From Raineyella sp. W15-4 (lineage in GTDB: Bacteria; Actinomycetota; Actinomycetes; Propionibacteriales; Propionibacteriaceae), in the NCBI RefSeq assembly GCF_033170155.1, contig NZ_CP137079.1, positions 2,790,001-2,854,000 of the forward strand: DNA of 64,000 nucleotides, in the 5' to 3' direction. The notes below the pieces were generated by a model. That model did no database searches and had not been told where the DNA came from. It saw nothing but the letters and a program-made list of their open reading frames with translations. This document shows positions 34,736 to 44,400 of this stretch, piece after piece; positions within the stretch are counted from its first letter, which is position 1, and every line of letters begins with the position of its first letter. Both the position numbers and the translations under genes were made by a program.

Positions 34736-36019
34736 ATGTCACTGTTTGAACAGATCAAATCCCACGTCGCCGACGACACCGTCAGCGGCCTCGTCATCGA
34801 GGTCGAGTACCACCCGCTGAACGGACCCACGTCACCCGTTGCGCCGCCCACCTATGCCGGCGACGACCAGAATGACAAGACCCCACGCCATGCCCTCACC
34901 GAGGCTGCGTTCGTCCCCCAGGCCTCTGATGACGGCTGGCACACCGACTTCCAGCGCACCCCGGACTCAACCCCCCGACTGGCGCAGCGAGTGGTCCTCA
35001 ACAGCCACGCGGCCCAGAGCGGACGCTCTGAAACCGCGACCTGGCACCAGCAGAAGCGCCTCGGCGTCCGCCTTCCAGCGATCATCGTCGACGGCAACCC
35101 GGCGGCCCGGACCGTCAAGGAACCACAGCTCGCCGAGGCGCTACGCCATACCTTCAGCACCTGGGAGCTCGCGCACCGCCAGAACGACGCATGGATCAAG
35201 TTCGCCACCGCCGGCGACAAAACCCTCGTCTGGCAACAGGAGATCGTCGGCATCGACAACGAGGCTGACCCATCCCAAGTGAAGTCGCTCATCGCGGCCG
35301 CCTCCGCCGAACGCGCCGACCTGCTCTACCGCTACTTTCCGAACTCCGCCATCTACGGCTTCTGGCTCTCCTCAGGGGTGGCGGCACGGCACCGGCTGGC
35401 ACGCGCCTACTCCTCCGAAATTGTCGGATTCGGCGCTCACCCTGTGGCCAGCGGTGCGACCAAACTCGACCCTACCGGCGGCGCGCTGAACACGACCGGC
35501 GTCACCGTCGGCAGTGACGGGTCCCTGACGGTGAAGACCACCGCCACGCAGAGGACCCGCCCCTCTCTCGCCGGGTTCGGCCAAGTGCCCGCGCAATCCG
35601 CCACCCACGCCTTCGTGTGTGAACTCATCCTCGAGCAGTCGAGCCTCTCGCTGCAGGTGCTGCGCAGCCTGCACTACCCCGATCGCCGACAGGCGCTGGC
35701 CGCCACCACGGTGCTCGCACTTCTCTCGCTCGCCGGCCACGCACTGGCCACCGAGGACGGATTCCTGCGCTCCGGCTGCGCACTCGTGCCCATCGACGAG
35801 CGCTGGGGCTGGCGCCGCCGCGGCACCCGCTCCCCCGAGCCGCTGCCGGTCGCCGACGCCGACGAGATCGCCCAGGCGCTCCGCGAGGCCATCGCCGAGG
35901 CCGGGCAGGCGGGCCTGAGCTTCGCCGACCCGATCACCCTCACCTTCTCCGAGCCCGAGCTCGAGATCATCCGACAGCGCGTCGCCTCGGACGCGAACAC
36001 ACTCACCTCGGACAACTGA
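34736..36019 (+). CDS. csb1: Csb1, Cas7-type backbone subunit (I-U/I-G)
   Basis: 427 residues, GSU0053/Csb1 family, predicted to coat the crRNA spacer as the repeated Cas7 backbone. Family features are an early VIEVEYHPLNGPTSPVAPPTY, RLAQRVVLNSHAAQSGRSE, then around residues 210-245 AIYGFWLSSG, RAYSSEIVGFGA and TKLDPTGG. The TSLAGF-like SLAGFGQVPAQ also fits. It lies 87 bp after cas6e; a small hairpin (GGGAGC/GCTCCC, 34700-34714) sits in this gap and could tune relative expression. Csb2 starts 3 bp after its stop. Confidence 0.88.
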   Translation: MSLFEQIKSHVADDTVSGLVIEVEYHPLNGPTSPVAPPTYAGDDQNDKTPRHALTEAAFVPQASDDGWHTDFQRTPDSTPRLAQRVVLNSHAAQSGRSETATWHQQKRLGVRLPAIIVDGNPAARTVKEPQLAEALRHTFSTWELAHRQNDAWIKFATAGDKTLVWQQEIVGIDNEADPSQVKSLIAAASAERADLLYRYFPNSAIYGFWLSSGVAARHRLARAYSSEIVGFGAHPVASGATKLDPTGGALNTTGVTVGSDGSLTVKTTATQRTRPSLAGFGQVPAQSATHAFVCELILEQSSLSLQVLRSLHYPDRRQALAATTVLALLSLAGHALATEDGFLRSGCALVPIDERWGWRRRGTRSPEPLPVADADEIAQALREAIAEAGQAGLSFADPITLTFSEPELEIIRQRVASDANTLTSDN

Positions 36020-36022
36020 ACC

Positions 36023-37366
36023 GTGATCACTATCCACGTCACGCTCTACCGCAACGGTTTCCACGGACTCCGAGACACCGGCGAGCCCGACTGGCCCCCC
36101 TCACCCAGACGCATCCTCGGCGCACTCCTCGCCGGCGCCCACGCCGTGGCCGACGACTCGACCCGGGACCGCGCGCTCGACGCGCTACAACGGCTGGCCG
36201 CAGCTCCCCCGCCCATCATCGACGCACCGACAGCCATACCACTCGGGCTACCCGGCACCTACGCCCCGAAGACGTGGCTCCCCGACGACAAGAGTCCCAG
36301 AATCATCGACAACTTCCTCGACCTGTCCCTGATCGGCCTGAACACCAAGTCGCGTGTACTCAAGCCTCAGGACGGCGTGGCGCTCTCCGGCGGAACGATC
36401 ATGTTCCACATCGACCTCGACTGCGGCGATGCAGAACTCGCCGCGCTCGAGGCCGCAGCACGGCACGTGCCCTACTTCGGCACCTCCAAGGATCCAGCCG
36501 ACCTCAGCGTCACCGACGCCGACAATCTCGATGCGCCGCCGAAGCCGCCGGTGGCGCGCTGGTACCCCGACGCCCGCATGCCCGGTCCAACCCACGGCTG
36601 GCAGTCCAACACCGTCAAGTGGTTCGAGGACAACTTCCAGCGGGCCTTCGGCCGTAACCCGGCCATCGCTGGGCTACCCCCGATTCCGCCAGCCGGCTTC
36701 GTCCGGCCACTCAGTTATGGCCGCGATGTTCCGGCTGTCCGCGCCGAGTTCCCCACTGCCCAGCTGGCCCGATCGGTGCCGAATCACCGAATACCGCCAC
36801 TCATCCTGCAACTGAACACTGCGATCGCAAAAGCCGTCCCAGACTGGCGGGCCTTTCCGCTAACCGTCAGCCACGAACAGGACAAGCCGAGTGCCAACGG
36901 CGACGGCCGCTGCGTCGGGTTCGGGCTCATGCTCCTCGACGGCAGCGACTCTTCCGTCGAGGAGCAGACCAGGGCCGGCGAGCTTCTCGCCAGATATGTC
37001 GCCCAGTTGCCCGAACAACCTCACGGCCTTGTCGTCGGCCGATCAGGCGCCTTGAACCCGACGACCTGGACCGGCCCCGCCGAGACCTGGTACTCGACGA
37101 CCCCGCTGCGAGCGTTCCCCGACAAGCGCGTGGTGCACTACGAACTCGCCAAGCAACTCAAAGAGCGCTATGGCGTCGAACTTCGGGATCTTGCCCTTCA
37201 GCTAACGCCGCGGATCCAGCGCAGCGGACGTTGGTCGAATGGCGATCTCGCTGACGGCCTCGCCCAATGGTGGGCCACGCTCACTGTCTCCGAGCAGATC
37301 GAGGGTCCGCTGCTGCTCGGCGCCGCCACCGATCACGGCTTCGGCACGTTTCGTCCCAGGAGTTGA
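36023..37366 (+). CDS. csb2: Csb2, Cas5-type subunit (Cas5–Cas6 fusion family, I-U/I-G)
   Basis: 447 residues from a GTG. The opening ITIHVTLYRNGFHGLRDTGEPDWPPSPRRILGALLAG is the RAMP-fold start of the GSU0054/Csb2 family, where W-PPSP-R is diagnostic. The C-terminus ends in a glycine loop, GAATDHGFGTFRP. In I-G systems this protein combines Cas5 (5'-handle binding) and Cas6 (processing). Here a separate Cas6e-like enzyme is present, so the C-terminal half may be structural only. It is packed between csb1 and cas3 with 2-3 bp gaps, so the three are translated from one mRNA. Confidence 0.87.
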   Translation: MITIHVTLYRNGFHGLRDTGEPDWPPSPRRILGALLAGAHAVADDSTRDRALDALQRLAAAPPPIIDAPTAIPLGLPGTYAPKTWLPDDKSPRIIDNFLDLSLIGLNTKSRVLKPQDGVALSGGTIMFHIDLDCGDAELAALEAAARHVPYFGTSKDPADLSVTDADNLDAPPKPPVARWYPDARMPGPTHGWQSNTVKWFEDNFQRAFGRNPAIAGLPPIPPAGFVRPLSYGRDVPAVRAEFPTAQLARSVPNHRIPPLILQLNTAIAKAVPDWRAFPLTVSHEQDKPSANGDGRCVGFGLMLLDGSDSSVEEQTRAGELLARYVAQLPEQPHGLVVGRSGALNPTTWTGPAETWYSTTPLRAFPDKRVVHYELAKQLKERYGVELRDLALQLTPRIQRSGRWSNGDLADGLAQWWATLTVSEQIEGPLLLGAATDHGFGTFRPRS

Positions 37367-37368
37367 CC

Positions 37369-40300
37369 ATGGCCCAGTATTTCCCCTCGTTCCCGGAGTT
37401 CTTCACCGCCATCACCGATCACGTGCCCCACGACTGGCAGATCGAACTGGCCCAGCGCGTCCAGTGCGACGGGTGGCCCGCACGCATCGAGGTGCCCACC
37501 GGGCTCGGCAAGACTGCCACCATCCCGGTGGCGGTGTACGAGCTTGCCCGGCAAGTTCACCATCGGCTGCCACGCACGGCGCCGCAAAGGATCTTCCACG
37601 TCGTCAACCGGCGCACCCTGGTCGACAGTACGTACGGGTTCATCGACGTACTCGCCCAGCGCGTCAACGACCGTGCGCACCCACACATCACCCCCGTCCG
37701 CGACGCCCTCCAGAAGCTCCTGGGTCCACGCGATGATGTGCCGATCGCCATGGGCTCCATCCACGGCGACACCCCACGCGACATGGCATGGCTGCGCGCC
37801 ACCGGCTGCACCATCGTGACGCTGACACCGCACCAGTACGTTTCGCGGCTGCTGATGCGCGGCTTCGCCGTCACGCCGTCGCGCCGCCCCATCGACGCGG
37901 GACTGGTGGGCATCGACCGGCTGGTGCTGTTCGACGAGCCGCACCTGGCGGTCCCAGCCGTCCAGACCATCCTTGACGCCGAGCGCCTGCAGGCCCGCGC
38001 GATCGAGCCGCTCGGTGTCCCGCTGGGCTGCACCGTGCTGCTCGGGGCAACGCTGCCCAGTGCTCTGGTCGATGTGATGGACCGTGATTCGGTGCTCCGC
38101 CTCGACGCCGCCTCCACGCCGCCCCAGGGATCCGGACGTAACGCGGTGTCGTACGCCGATCGACTCCTGCACGCACGCCGGTGGGTACACCTGGAACGTA
38201 TCAAGAGCAGCTCGGATACCGACTTCGCCAAGGCCATGGCAGCCCGTGCCGTCGCCGCAGCCGATGACGGGCACGCGGTGGTGGTGTTTGCCAATACCGT
38301 CGGACTTGCCCAGCACGTCTACCACTTGCTTCTCCGGGATGCGGCCGTGCCCCCGCAACTGATCACGTCACGGTTCCGGCCTCTGGACCGCAGAGAGCCC
38401 GACGGGCGCAAGGGGATTACCGTCACCACCCAGTGCCTGGAGGTGGGCGTCGACATCAGCTTCGACGCACTCGTCAGCGAAGCCGCTTCGTGGGATGCGC
38501 TCGTCCAGCGGCTCGGGCGGCTGAACCGGGACGCCAAGCCGACCTGGGCTGACGCGTACGTCATCGTGGCCAGGACGGGGTCGGTGCGTGCCGGCAGCAA
38601 GGCGGTCTACGGCGAGGAGACTGTGCGGGCGGCCGTGGAGTTGCTCGAGCTTGCCGAACACGAACAGCCCGACGGGATCATCGCCTCCCCCGCGGCGCTG
38701 GCAACATTGCGGCGGCGGGGCGACGCGCGGCTGCTCGACGGGGTTCCCCCGCGCGCGGCGACTCTGCACTCGGGCCTGGTACCACTGATGACACACACGC
38801 GGCCTATACCGTCACCCGATCTGCCGGTCGAGGCATTCGTGGCGGGGCCGGACCGGCTGCTCAACCGGGAGATCGACGTGGCATGGCGCGACCGGGTCGA
38901 TGCCCTGGACGATGCGTCGTTCGGTGACGTGTATGCCGCCGAAACGGTGTCGGTGCCGCGTTCGGCACTCGCCCGCCTGCTGCGCGGCAATGCGGACGAC
39001 CGCGACGGGACGCCGATCGCGGACGTCGCTGACATGGTGGTGGATGAGTCGGCACAGGGGTTCGTACCTGAGCCGTTCCTCGAGACGCTGCGCGTGTGGG
39101 ACGGCGGCGCCGAGCGTTGGAGGGCCCCGAGGTCGCTCGACGATGTCCTGCGCGCCGACCGGGTCGTGCTGCCGAGCACGATCGGCGGCTATCAGTCCGC
39201 TCTGGGCTGGACCGGGGACAGCAGCCAGGTCGACGACCTTCACGTCGTGGCCGCGCGGATCTCGCTGGCCGCTGCCGCGGAGACGGGTCGTGGCCGCCGT
39301 CGCCAGCTACGCCTGTCACTCAGCAAGTCGGTCGTCGACCAGGTGCTTTCTCGCGGCCGGGATGGCCGGCCCCTGGCCGCCCTCACTGCCGCCCGGGCCG
39401 CTGAGACGGATGCCACAGACTCAGACCAGCCCCCAGTCATCGAACCCGCTGAGGAATCCCCTTTAGGGGAGCTGCGGGACCTGCTCGCCGACCTTGCCGA
39501 GGCCGATGCGGCCTCGCTCGACCTGGTGGTCGACGCAATCCAGCACCAATTGCCCCGAACGCTGTCCCGGACCTTCACGGCCGTGTCGCGCGAAGCCATC
39601 ACTGATTCCCAGGTGCGGATCGACGCCATCCTCGGGTCCGACGCCCCCGGTGGGTCCCACGCGAGGCCCGGAGATCCGTCACCAGGGGAGCGCCGCGCCG
39701 TGCTGTGCACAATCACGCTCCCCGGACGGAGCCGCGCCGGGTCGGGCGCCGTCGTCACTCTGGCATCGCACCTGGAGCAGGTCGGTGCCTGGGCTGGGCA
39801 GGACGGCCGCGCGGCCGGGTTGGGTGAAGCCGTCGCCGCAGCGCTCGGCACCGCAGGACGCTGGCACGATGTCGGCAAGGCCTGTCCATCGTTCCAGCGG
39901 TACCTCGTCGGCTGCCCATCAGCAGAGGTGACCACGTCGCAAGTCGAGACTCCGGACGGAACGCTCCATCCGCTTCTGGCGAAACCTCTGGCAGACGTGG
40001 CGGAAGAGACCCGTTCCTCGTGGGCAACCGACCGGGAAGCCCGCACGGCGGCCGGGCTCGTGGCAGGATTCCGCCACGAGGCGGCGAGCGTCGCCGCGTT
40101 CCGCGACGGACACACCGATGCGCTGACGGAGCATCTGATCGGGTCGCACCACGGGTGGTATCGGCCCGTCATTGCTCCGTTGCCCGATATCCAACTGGTG
40201 GGTTACGCCCACGCCGACGACTTCGCGGCGCTCAACGACCGCTTTGGGCCGTGGGGCGTGGCCTACCTGGAGGCGACCTTGCGGTTGGCGGATTGGCGCG

Positions 40301-41397
40301 CGTCGGCGTATCCAGACGGCGTCGGACCCGAGCCGCCAACTCACCGGGCATCGCCGACTGTCGAGCCAACGCGGTGGGACGAGCTGCTCGATCATCGGCG
40401 GGGCTCGGCTTCGGTCGCGGGCGCGAAGGCCCACCCGCTGGACGGGTTGGTCACCCATCCGCTGACAGGCTGGTTCGCGTCGGTCGGGCTGCTAGCGGCC
40501 GCCGTCGACGCCGGCGATGATGCCGCGACGCTGCACTGGGAGTCGTCGGACGCAGCGCTGCCGGCTCCTGACTTGGCGCCACAGATTCCCGTGTTGACAA
40601 CACGGCTGTCGTTGCGCGGGATTGTGTCTTGGGCGTTCGACAGGAGGGTCTGGGCGGAGGCGGACGCACTCGTCGCCGACCTGTTGGGGGCAGAAGACAT
40701 GAACCTGCGAAGAAAGAACCAGAAACTGGCCCCCGCAGCCAGCTTGCGAGGAGTGCTACTGCGCTCGGAAACGGCCCTCTCGCGGCGGCCGCTTCTGGGG
40801 CTACTCGGCGATGCAGCCAAGGCCGACCCGCGCGGACAAGTGGAACTGCCCATCGTGGCGTTCGCGAACAACTCGTCGTACCCGAGCGTGGCTCTGAGTT
40901 TCCTGGAACGAGCGACGGCGATCGACGACTGCCTGGCAGCGCTGGACAACATGAACCTGGGATACACGACGACGGCCTGCGACGGCGGCCTGGACCGGCC
41001 ACGGGCCGCTGCCCCTCTGGTGAATGGCCTGGGCGCGCCGGGCAGCGAGCGCAGCGTCCGGACAGCGCTCGCACCGCTGGCGCTGTACGGGATGGGCCGG
41101 CTCGGCAACACGGGCGCCGCAGCGTTGGGCGTGGTCCGGTCGGCCGGTCGGCCTTCGTTGCAGTTGCCGGTCCCCACTGAGCCAGCGACGCTGGCGGCCC
41201 TGAAGTCGATGACGATCAGCATCCGCTCGCCAAGATTCTGGTCGTGGTCGGCAATCGGCACTGAGTGGATGTACTCGGCGTCGCGGGAATACCTGTCTGA
41301 TCGGAAGGACGTGGACATCATCTGGTCGGGCGGAGTCGTCCCGCGCGGCAAAGTGAAACCGAATGGAAACGGGCGTGCAGCACGGCAAGAGGCCTAG
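37369..41397 (+). CDS. cas3: Cas3 helicase–HD nuclease fused to a Csb3/Cas8-like C-terminal domain
   Basis: 1342 residues from ATG at 37369 (CCAGGAG upstream). Residues 1 to ~640: SF2 helicase with Walker A EVPTGLGKTA (43-49), DEPH box near 188, LGATLPS near 225 and motif VI VQRLGRLNRD near 380. Residues ~790-960: HD nuclease placed after the helicase, as in I-U Cas3 (TLASHLEQVGAWA, GRWHDVGKACPSFQRYL near 832, FRHEAASV, GSHHGWYRP near 926). Residues ~1020-1342: extra domain opening HPLTGWFASVGLLAAAVDAG and ending FWSWSAIGTEWMYSASREYL, resembling Csb3/Cas8-type subunits. The stop is 9 nt before the first CRISPR repeat. Confidence 0.9.
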   Translation: MAQYFPSFPEFFTAITDHVPHDWQIELAQRVQCDGWPARIEVPTGLGKTATIPVAVYELARQVHHRLPRTAPQRIFHVVNRRTLVDSTYGFIDVLAQRVNDRAHPHITPVRDALQKLLGPRDDVPIAMGSIHGDTPRDMAWLRATGCTIVTLTPHQYVSRLLMRGFAVTPSRRPIDAGLVGIDRLVLFDEPHLAVPAVQTILDAERLQARAIEPLGVPLGCTVLLGATLPSALVDVMDRDSVLRLDAASTPPQGSGRNAVSYADRLLHARRWVHLERIKSSSDTDFAKAMAARAVAAADDGHAVVVFANTVGLAQHVYHLLLRDAAVPPQLITSRFRPLDRREPDGRKGITVTTQCLEVGVDISFDALVSEAASWDALVQRLGRLNRDAKPTWADAYVIVARTGSVRAGSKAVYGEETVRAAVELLELAEHEQPDGIIASPAALATLRRRGDARLLDGVPPRAATLHSGLVPLMTHTRPIPSPDLPVEAFVAGPDRLLNREIDVAWRDRVDALDDASFGDVYAAETVSVPRSALARLLRGNADDRDGTPIADVADMVVDESAQGFVPEPFLETLRVWDGGAERWRAPRSLDDVLRADRVVLPSTIGGYQSALGWTGDSSQVDDLHVVAARISLAAAAETGRGRRRQLRLSLSKSVVDQVLSRGRDGRPLAALTAARAAETDATDSDQPPVIEPAEESPLGELRDLLADLAEADAASLDLVVDAIQHQLPRTLSRTFTAVSREAITDSQVRIDAILGSDAPGGSHARPGDPSPGERRAVLCTITLPGRSRAGSGAVVTLASHLEQVGAWAGQDGRAAGLGEAVAAALGTAGRWHDVGKACPSFQRYLVGCPSAEVTTSQVETPDGTLHPLLAKPLADVAEETRSSWATDREARTAAGLVAGFRHEAASVAAFRDGHTDALTEHLIGSHHGWYRPVIAPLPDIQLVGYAHADDFAALNDRFGPWGVAYLEATLRLADWRASAYPDGVGPEPPTHRASPTVEPTRWDELLDHRRGSASVAGAKAHPLDGLVTHPLTGWFASVGLLAAAVDAGDDAATLHWESSDAALPAPDLAPQIPVLTTRLSLRGIVSWAFDRRVWAEADALVADLLGAEDMNLRRKNQKLAPAASLRGVLLRSETALSRRPLLGLLGDAAKADPRGQVELPIVAFANNSSYPSVALSFLERATAIDDCLAALDNMNLGYTTTACDGGLDRPRAAAPLVNGLGAPGSERSVRTALAPLALYGMGRLGNTGAAALGVVRSAGRPSLQLPVPTEPATLAALKSMTISIRSPRFWSWSAIGTEWMYSASREYLSDRKDVDIIWSGGVVPRGKVKPNGNGRAARQEA

Positions 41398-41406
41398 TCA
41401 CCAAGT

Positions 41407-44400
41407 GTCAGCCCTGCGCACGCAGGGGTACGCCGGCCTGGCCGCACAGGGCCCGGACACGCTACACGTCAGCCCTGCGCACGCAGGGGTACGCCCGCGG
41501 CTACCTGACGCGCCGCATCGAAGACATCGTCAGCCCTGCGCACGCAGGGGTACGCCCTGCCCCCGGGGCCTCCGGGTCAACCGTACAACGTCAGCCCTGC
41601 GCACGCAGGGGTACGCCTCAGCCACACCGGAAAGCCAAGATTGAGGACAGGTCAGCCCTGCGCACGCAGGGGTACGCCTTGCGCCAGACTCGTGGGCTAA
41701 CGCCTCTGTGAGTCAGCCCTGCGCACGCAGGGGTACGCCCAGGGCCCTCAACCCAGCCGGAGCCAAGACGACGTCAGCCCTGCGCACGCAGGGGTACGCC
41801 TGGAGGCGATGCGGCGGCGGCTGATCCCACGCGGTCAGCCCTGCGCACGCAGGGGTACGCCCCGCTCACAGACCTGGTCGAGGGTGAGGCCGCAGTCAGC
41901 CCTGCGCACGCAGGGGTACGCCCCTTCGACCCCATCCCGATCAGCGCCTCACCGAGTCAGCCCTGCGCACGCAGGGGTACGCCCGTCGGGGCGACGAGAC
42001 CGAAGCCGGCCCCGGCGTCAGCCCTGCGCACGCAGGGGTACGCCCGCCCCGACCAGTGCGGCGATCGCAATCACGACGTCAGCCCTGCGCACGCAGGGGT
42101 ACGCCGGCGATGCGTCGGGCACGGCCAGTCGCCGCCGTGTCAGCCCTGCGCACGCAGGGGTACGCCTATATGACGTCGGCGCGAGGCCGCACCACAACCG
42201 TCAGCCCTGCGCACGCAGGGGTACGCCGGAGCTGGGCAATCTCGCGGAGCGCTGGCCCGTGTCAGCCCTGCGCACGCAGGGGTACGCCCAGATGGTCGGC
42301 GACGGAATGCGCCATCACCGCGTCAGCCCTGCGCACGCAGGGGTACGCCTACACATCTCACAGTGCCGGGGCTCCAACACTTGTCAGCCCTGCGCACGCA
42401 GGGGTACGCCGGGAAGAGCCAGCGGGTCGGGCGTGACCTCCCGGTCAGCCCTGCGCACGCAGGGGTACGCCTATCAACCTCCACCTCGGCGAGGCCCGTG
42501 ACTGGTCAGCCCTGCGCACGCAGGGGTACGCCCGACTGGATCTGACGCTGTCAGCTATGTTGCGGGTCAGCCCTGCGCACGCAGGGGTACGCCCTCCCGC
42601 CGGACCGCGATCGTGGCCGCATTCTGGTCAGCCCTGCGCACGCAGGGGTACGCCTTTGGACAATGGGGAATCTGAGACGTATCGTCAGTCAGCCCTGCGC
42701 ACGCAGGGGTACGCCTATTTCTCCAGGCCAGCCTTGAGTTCCGGCACAGTCAGCCCTGCGCACGCAGGGGTACGCCTTGTTCATTGCAGTATCCCCTCGT
42801 GTAGTTGCGGTCAGCCCTGCGCACGCAGGGGTACGCCGGTCCGCCATTGACTGAGATGACTGCTTGGGTCGTCAGCCCTGCGCACGCAGGGGTACGCCTC
42901 CCCGGTTCGTCGGGATTTCCGGCCCGCAGCGGTCAGCCCTGCGCACGCAGGGGTACGCCGGTCCGCGAGTACATCCGCAAGGCGACCGCCGCGTCAGCCC
43001 TGCGCACGCAGGGGTACGCCGGGCCCCTCGCCCGGCTCGGGTCAGGCGACCATGTCAGCCCTGCGCACGCAGGGGTACGCCCCCAGGTGGACATGCACTG
43101 GCCGACCGGGAAGAGTCAGCCCTGCGCACGCAGGGGTACGCCTGTCCCCGCCGCGGTGCAGGCCCAAGCACAGGCGTCAGCCCTGCGCACGCAGGGGTAC
43201 GCCGATCGTGGCCGACGGCCGACCATCGGCTCGGATGTCAGCCCTGCGCACGCAGGGGTACGCCGACCGCATAGCTGGTGACATTCGCCCGCCACGCGTC
43301 AGCCCTGCGCACGCAGGGGTACGCCCTCGTGGCCTGCCTCGAGGACCATCGACCGCATGTCAGCCCTGCGCACGCAGGGATACGCCGGTCACGGTGGTGC
43401 CCGGGCCAGTGATCTGCTGGTCAGCCCTGCGCACGCAGGGGTACGCCGGACCACAACCTCGACGTGCGCGTCCTGGTCGAGTCAGCCCTGCGCACGCAGG
43501 GGTACGCCGTCGCCGATGAACGCCGCGAACGTCAGCGTCACGTCAGCCCTGCGCACGCAGGGGTACGCCCAGGCTGGGATCCATCACGGGGACTGGAATC
43601 GAGTCAGCCCTGCGCACGCAGGGGTACGCCGCCGAGACGGTCGTACGTCACCGTGCTGTCTGGGTCAGCCCTGCGCACGCAGGGGTACGCCCGTGATCCG
43701 TAGCCGGGCCCGGTCCTCCAGCGTGTCAGCCCTGCGCACGCAGGGGTACGCCCACTGCCGAGCCCACTGGTCGAACGACCAATCAGTCAGCCCTGCGCAC
43801 GCAGGGGTACGCCCGGTAATTCAGCAGCTTGCATGCGCCAGGGGCGGTCAGCCCTGCGCACGCAGGGGTACGCCGACGTACGCCGGCAGAACGAAGTCGG
43901 TCAGGAAGTCAGCCCTGCGCACGCAGGGGTACGCCCGTCCAGGCCGAACGGTCAGCCAAGTCCTACATGTCAGCCCTGCGCACGCAGGGGTACGCCCGGC
44001 CGCGCAGCACGAACTGTGATCCAAACCCAGTCAGCCCTGCGCACGCAGGGGTACGCCCCAGTTGCGCCGCGGACCGGCGTACGGCTGCCGGTCAGCCCTG
44101 CGCACGCAGGGGTACGCCCGAACCCTACTTCGGATGCTTCCGGGTCCTACCGTCAGCCCTGCGCACGCAGGGGTACGCCCTAAGGCGCTGATGCCCGGGT
44201 CGCAACGGCCCAGTCAGCCCTGCGCACGCAGGGGTACGCCCGAAGGTCAGGCCAGGGACCAGGTAGAAGTGGTGTCAGCCCTGCGCACGCAGGGGTACGC
44301 CCAAGTGGGGTCAGATCGAATGCGACGAGTGCGGGTCAGCCCTGCGCACGCAGGGGTACGCCTATCCCGTGGCCAGACCATACGCTCGAATGGTGGTCAG

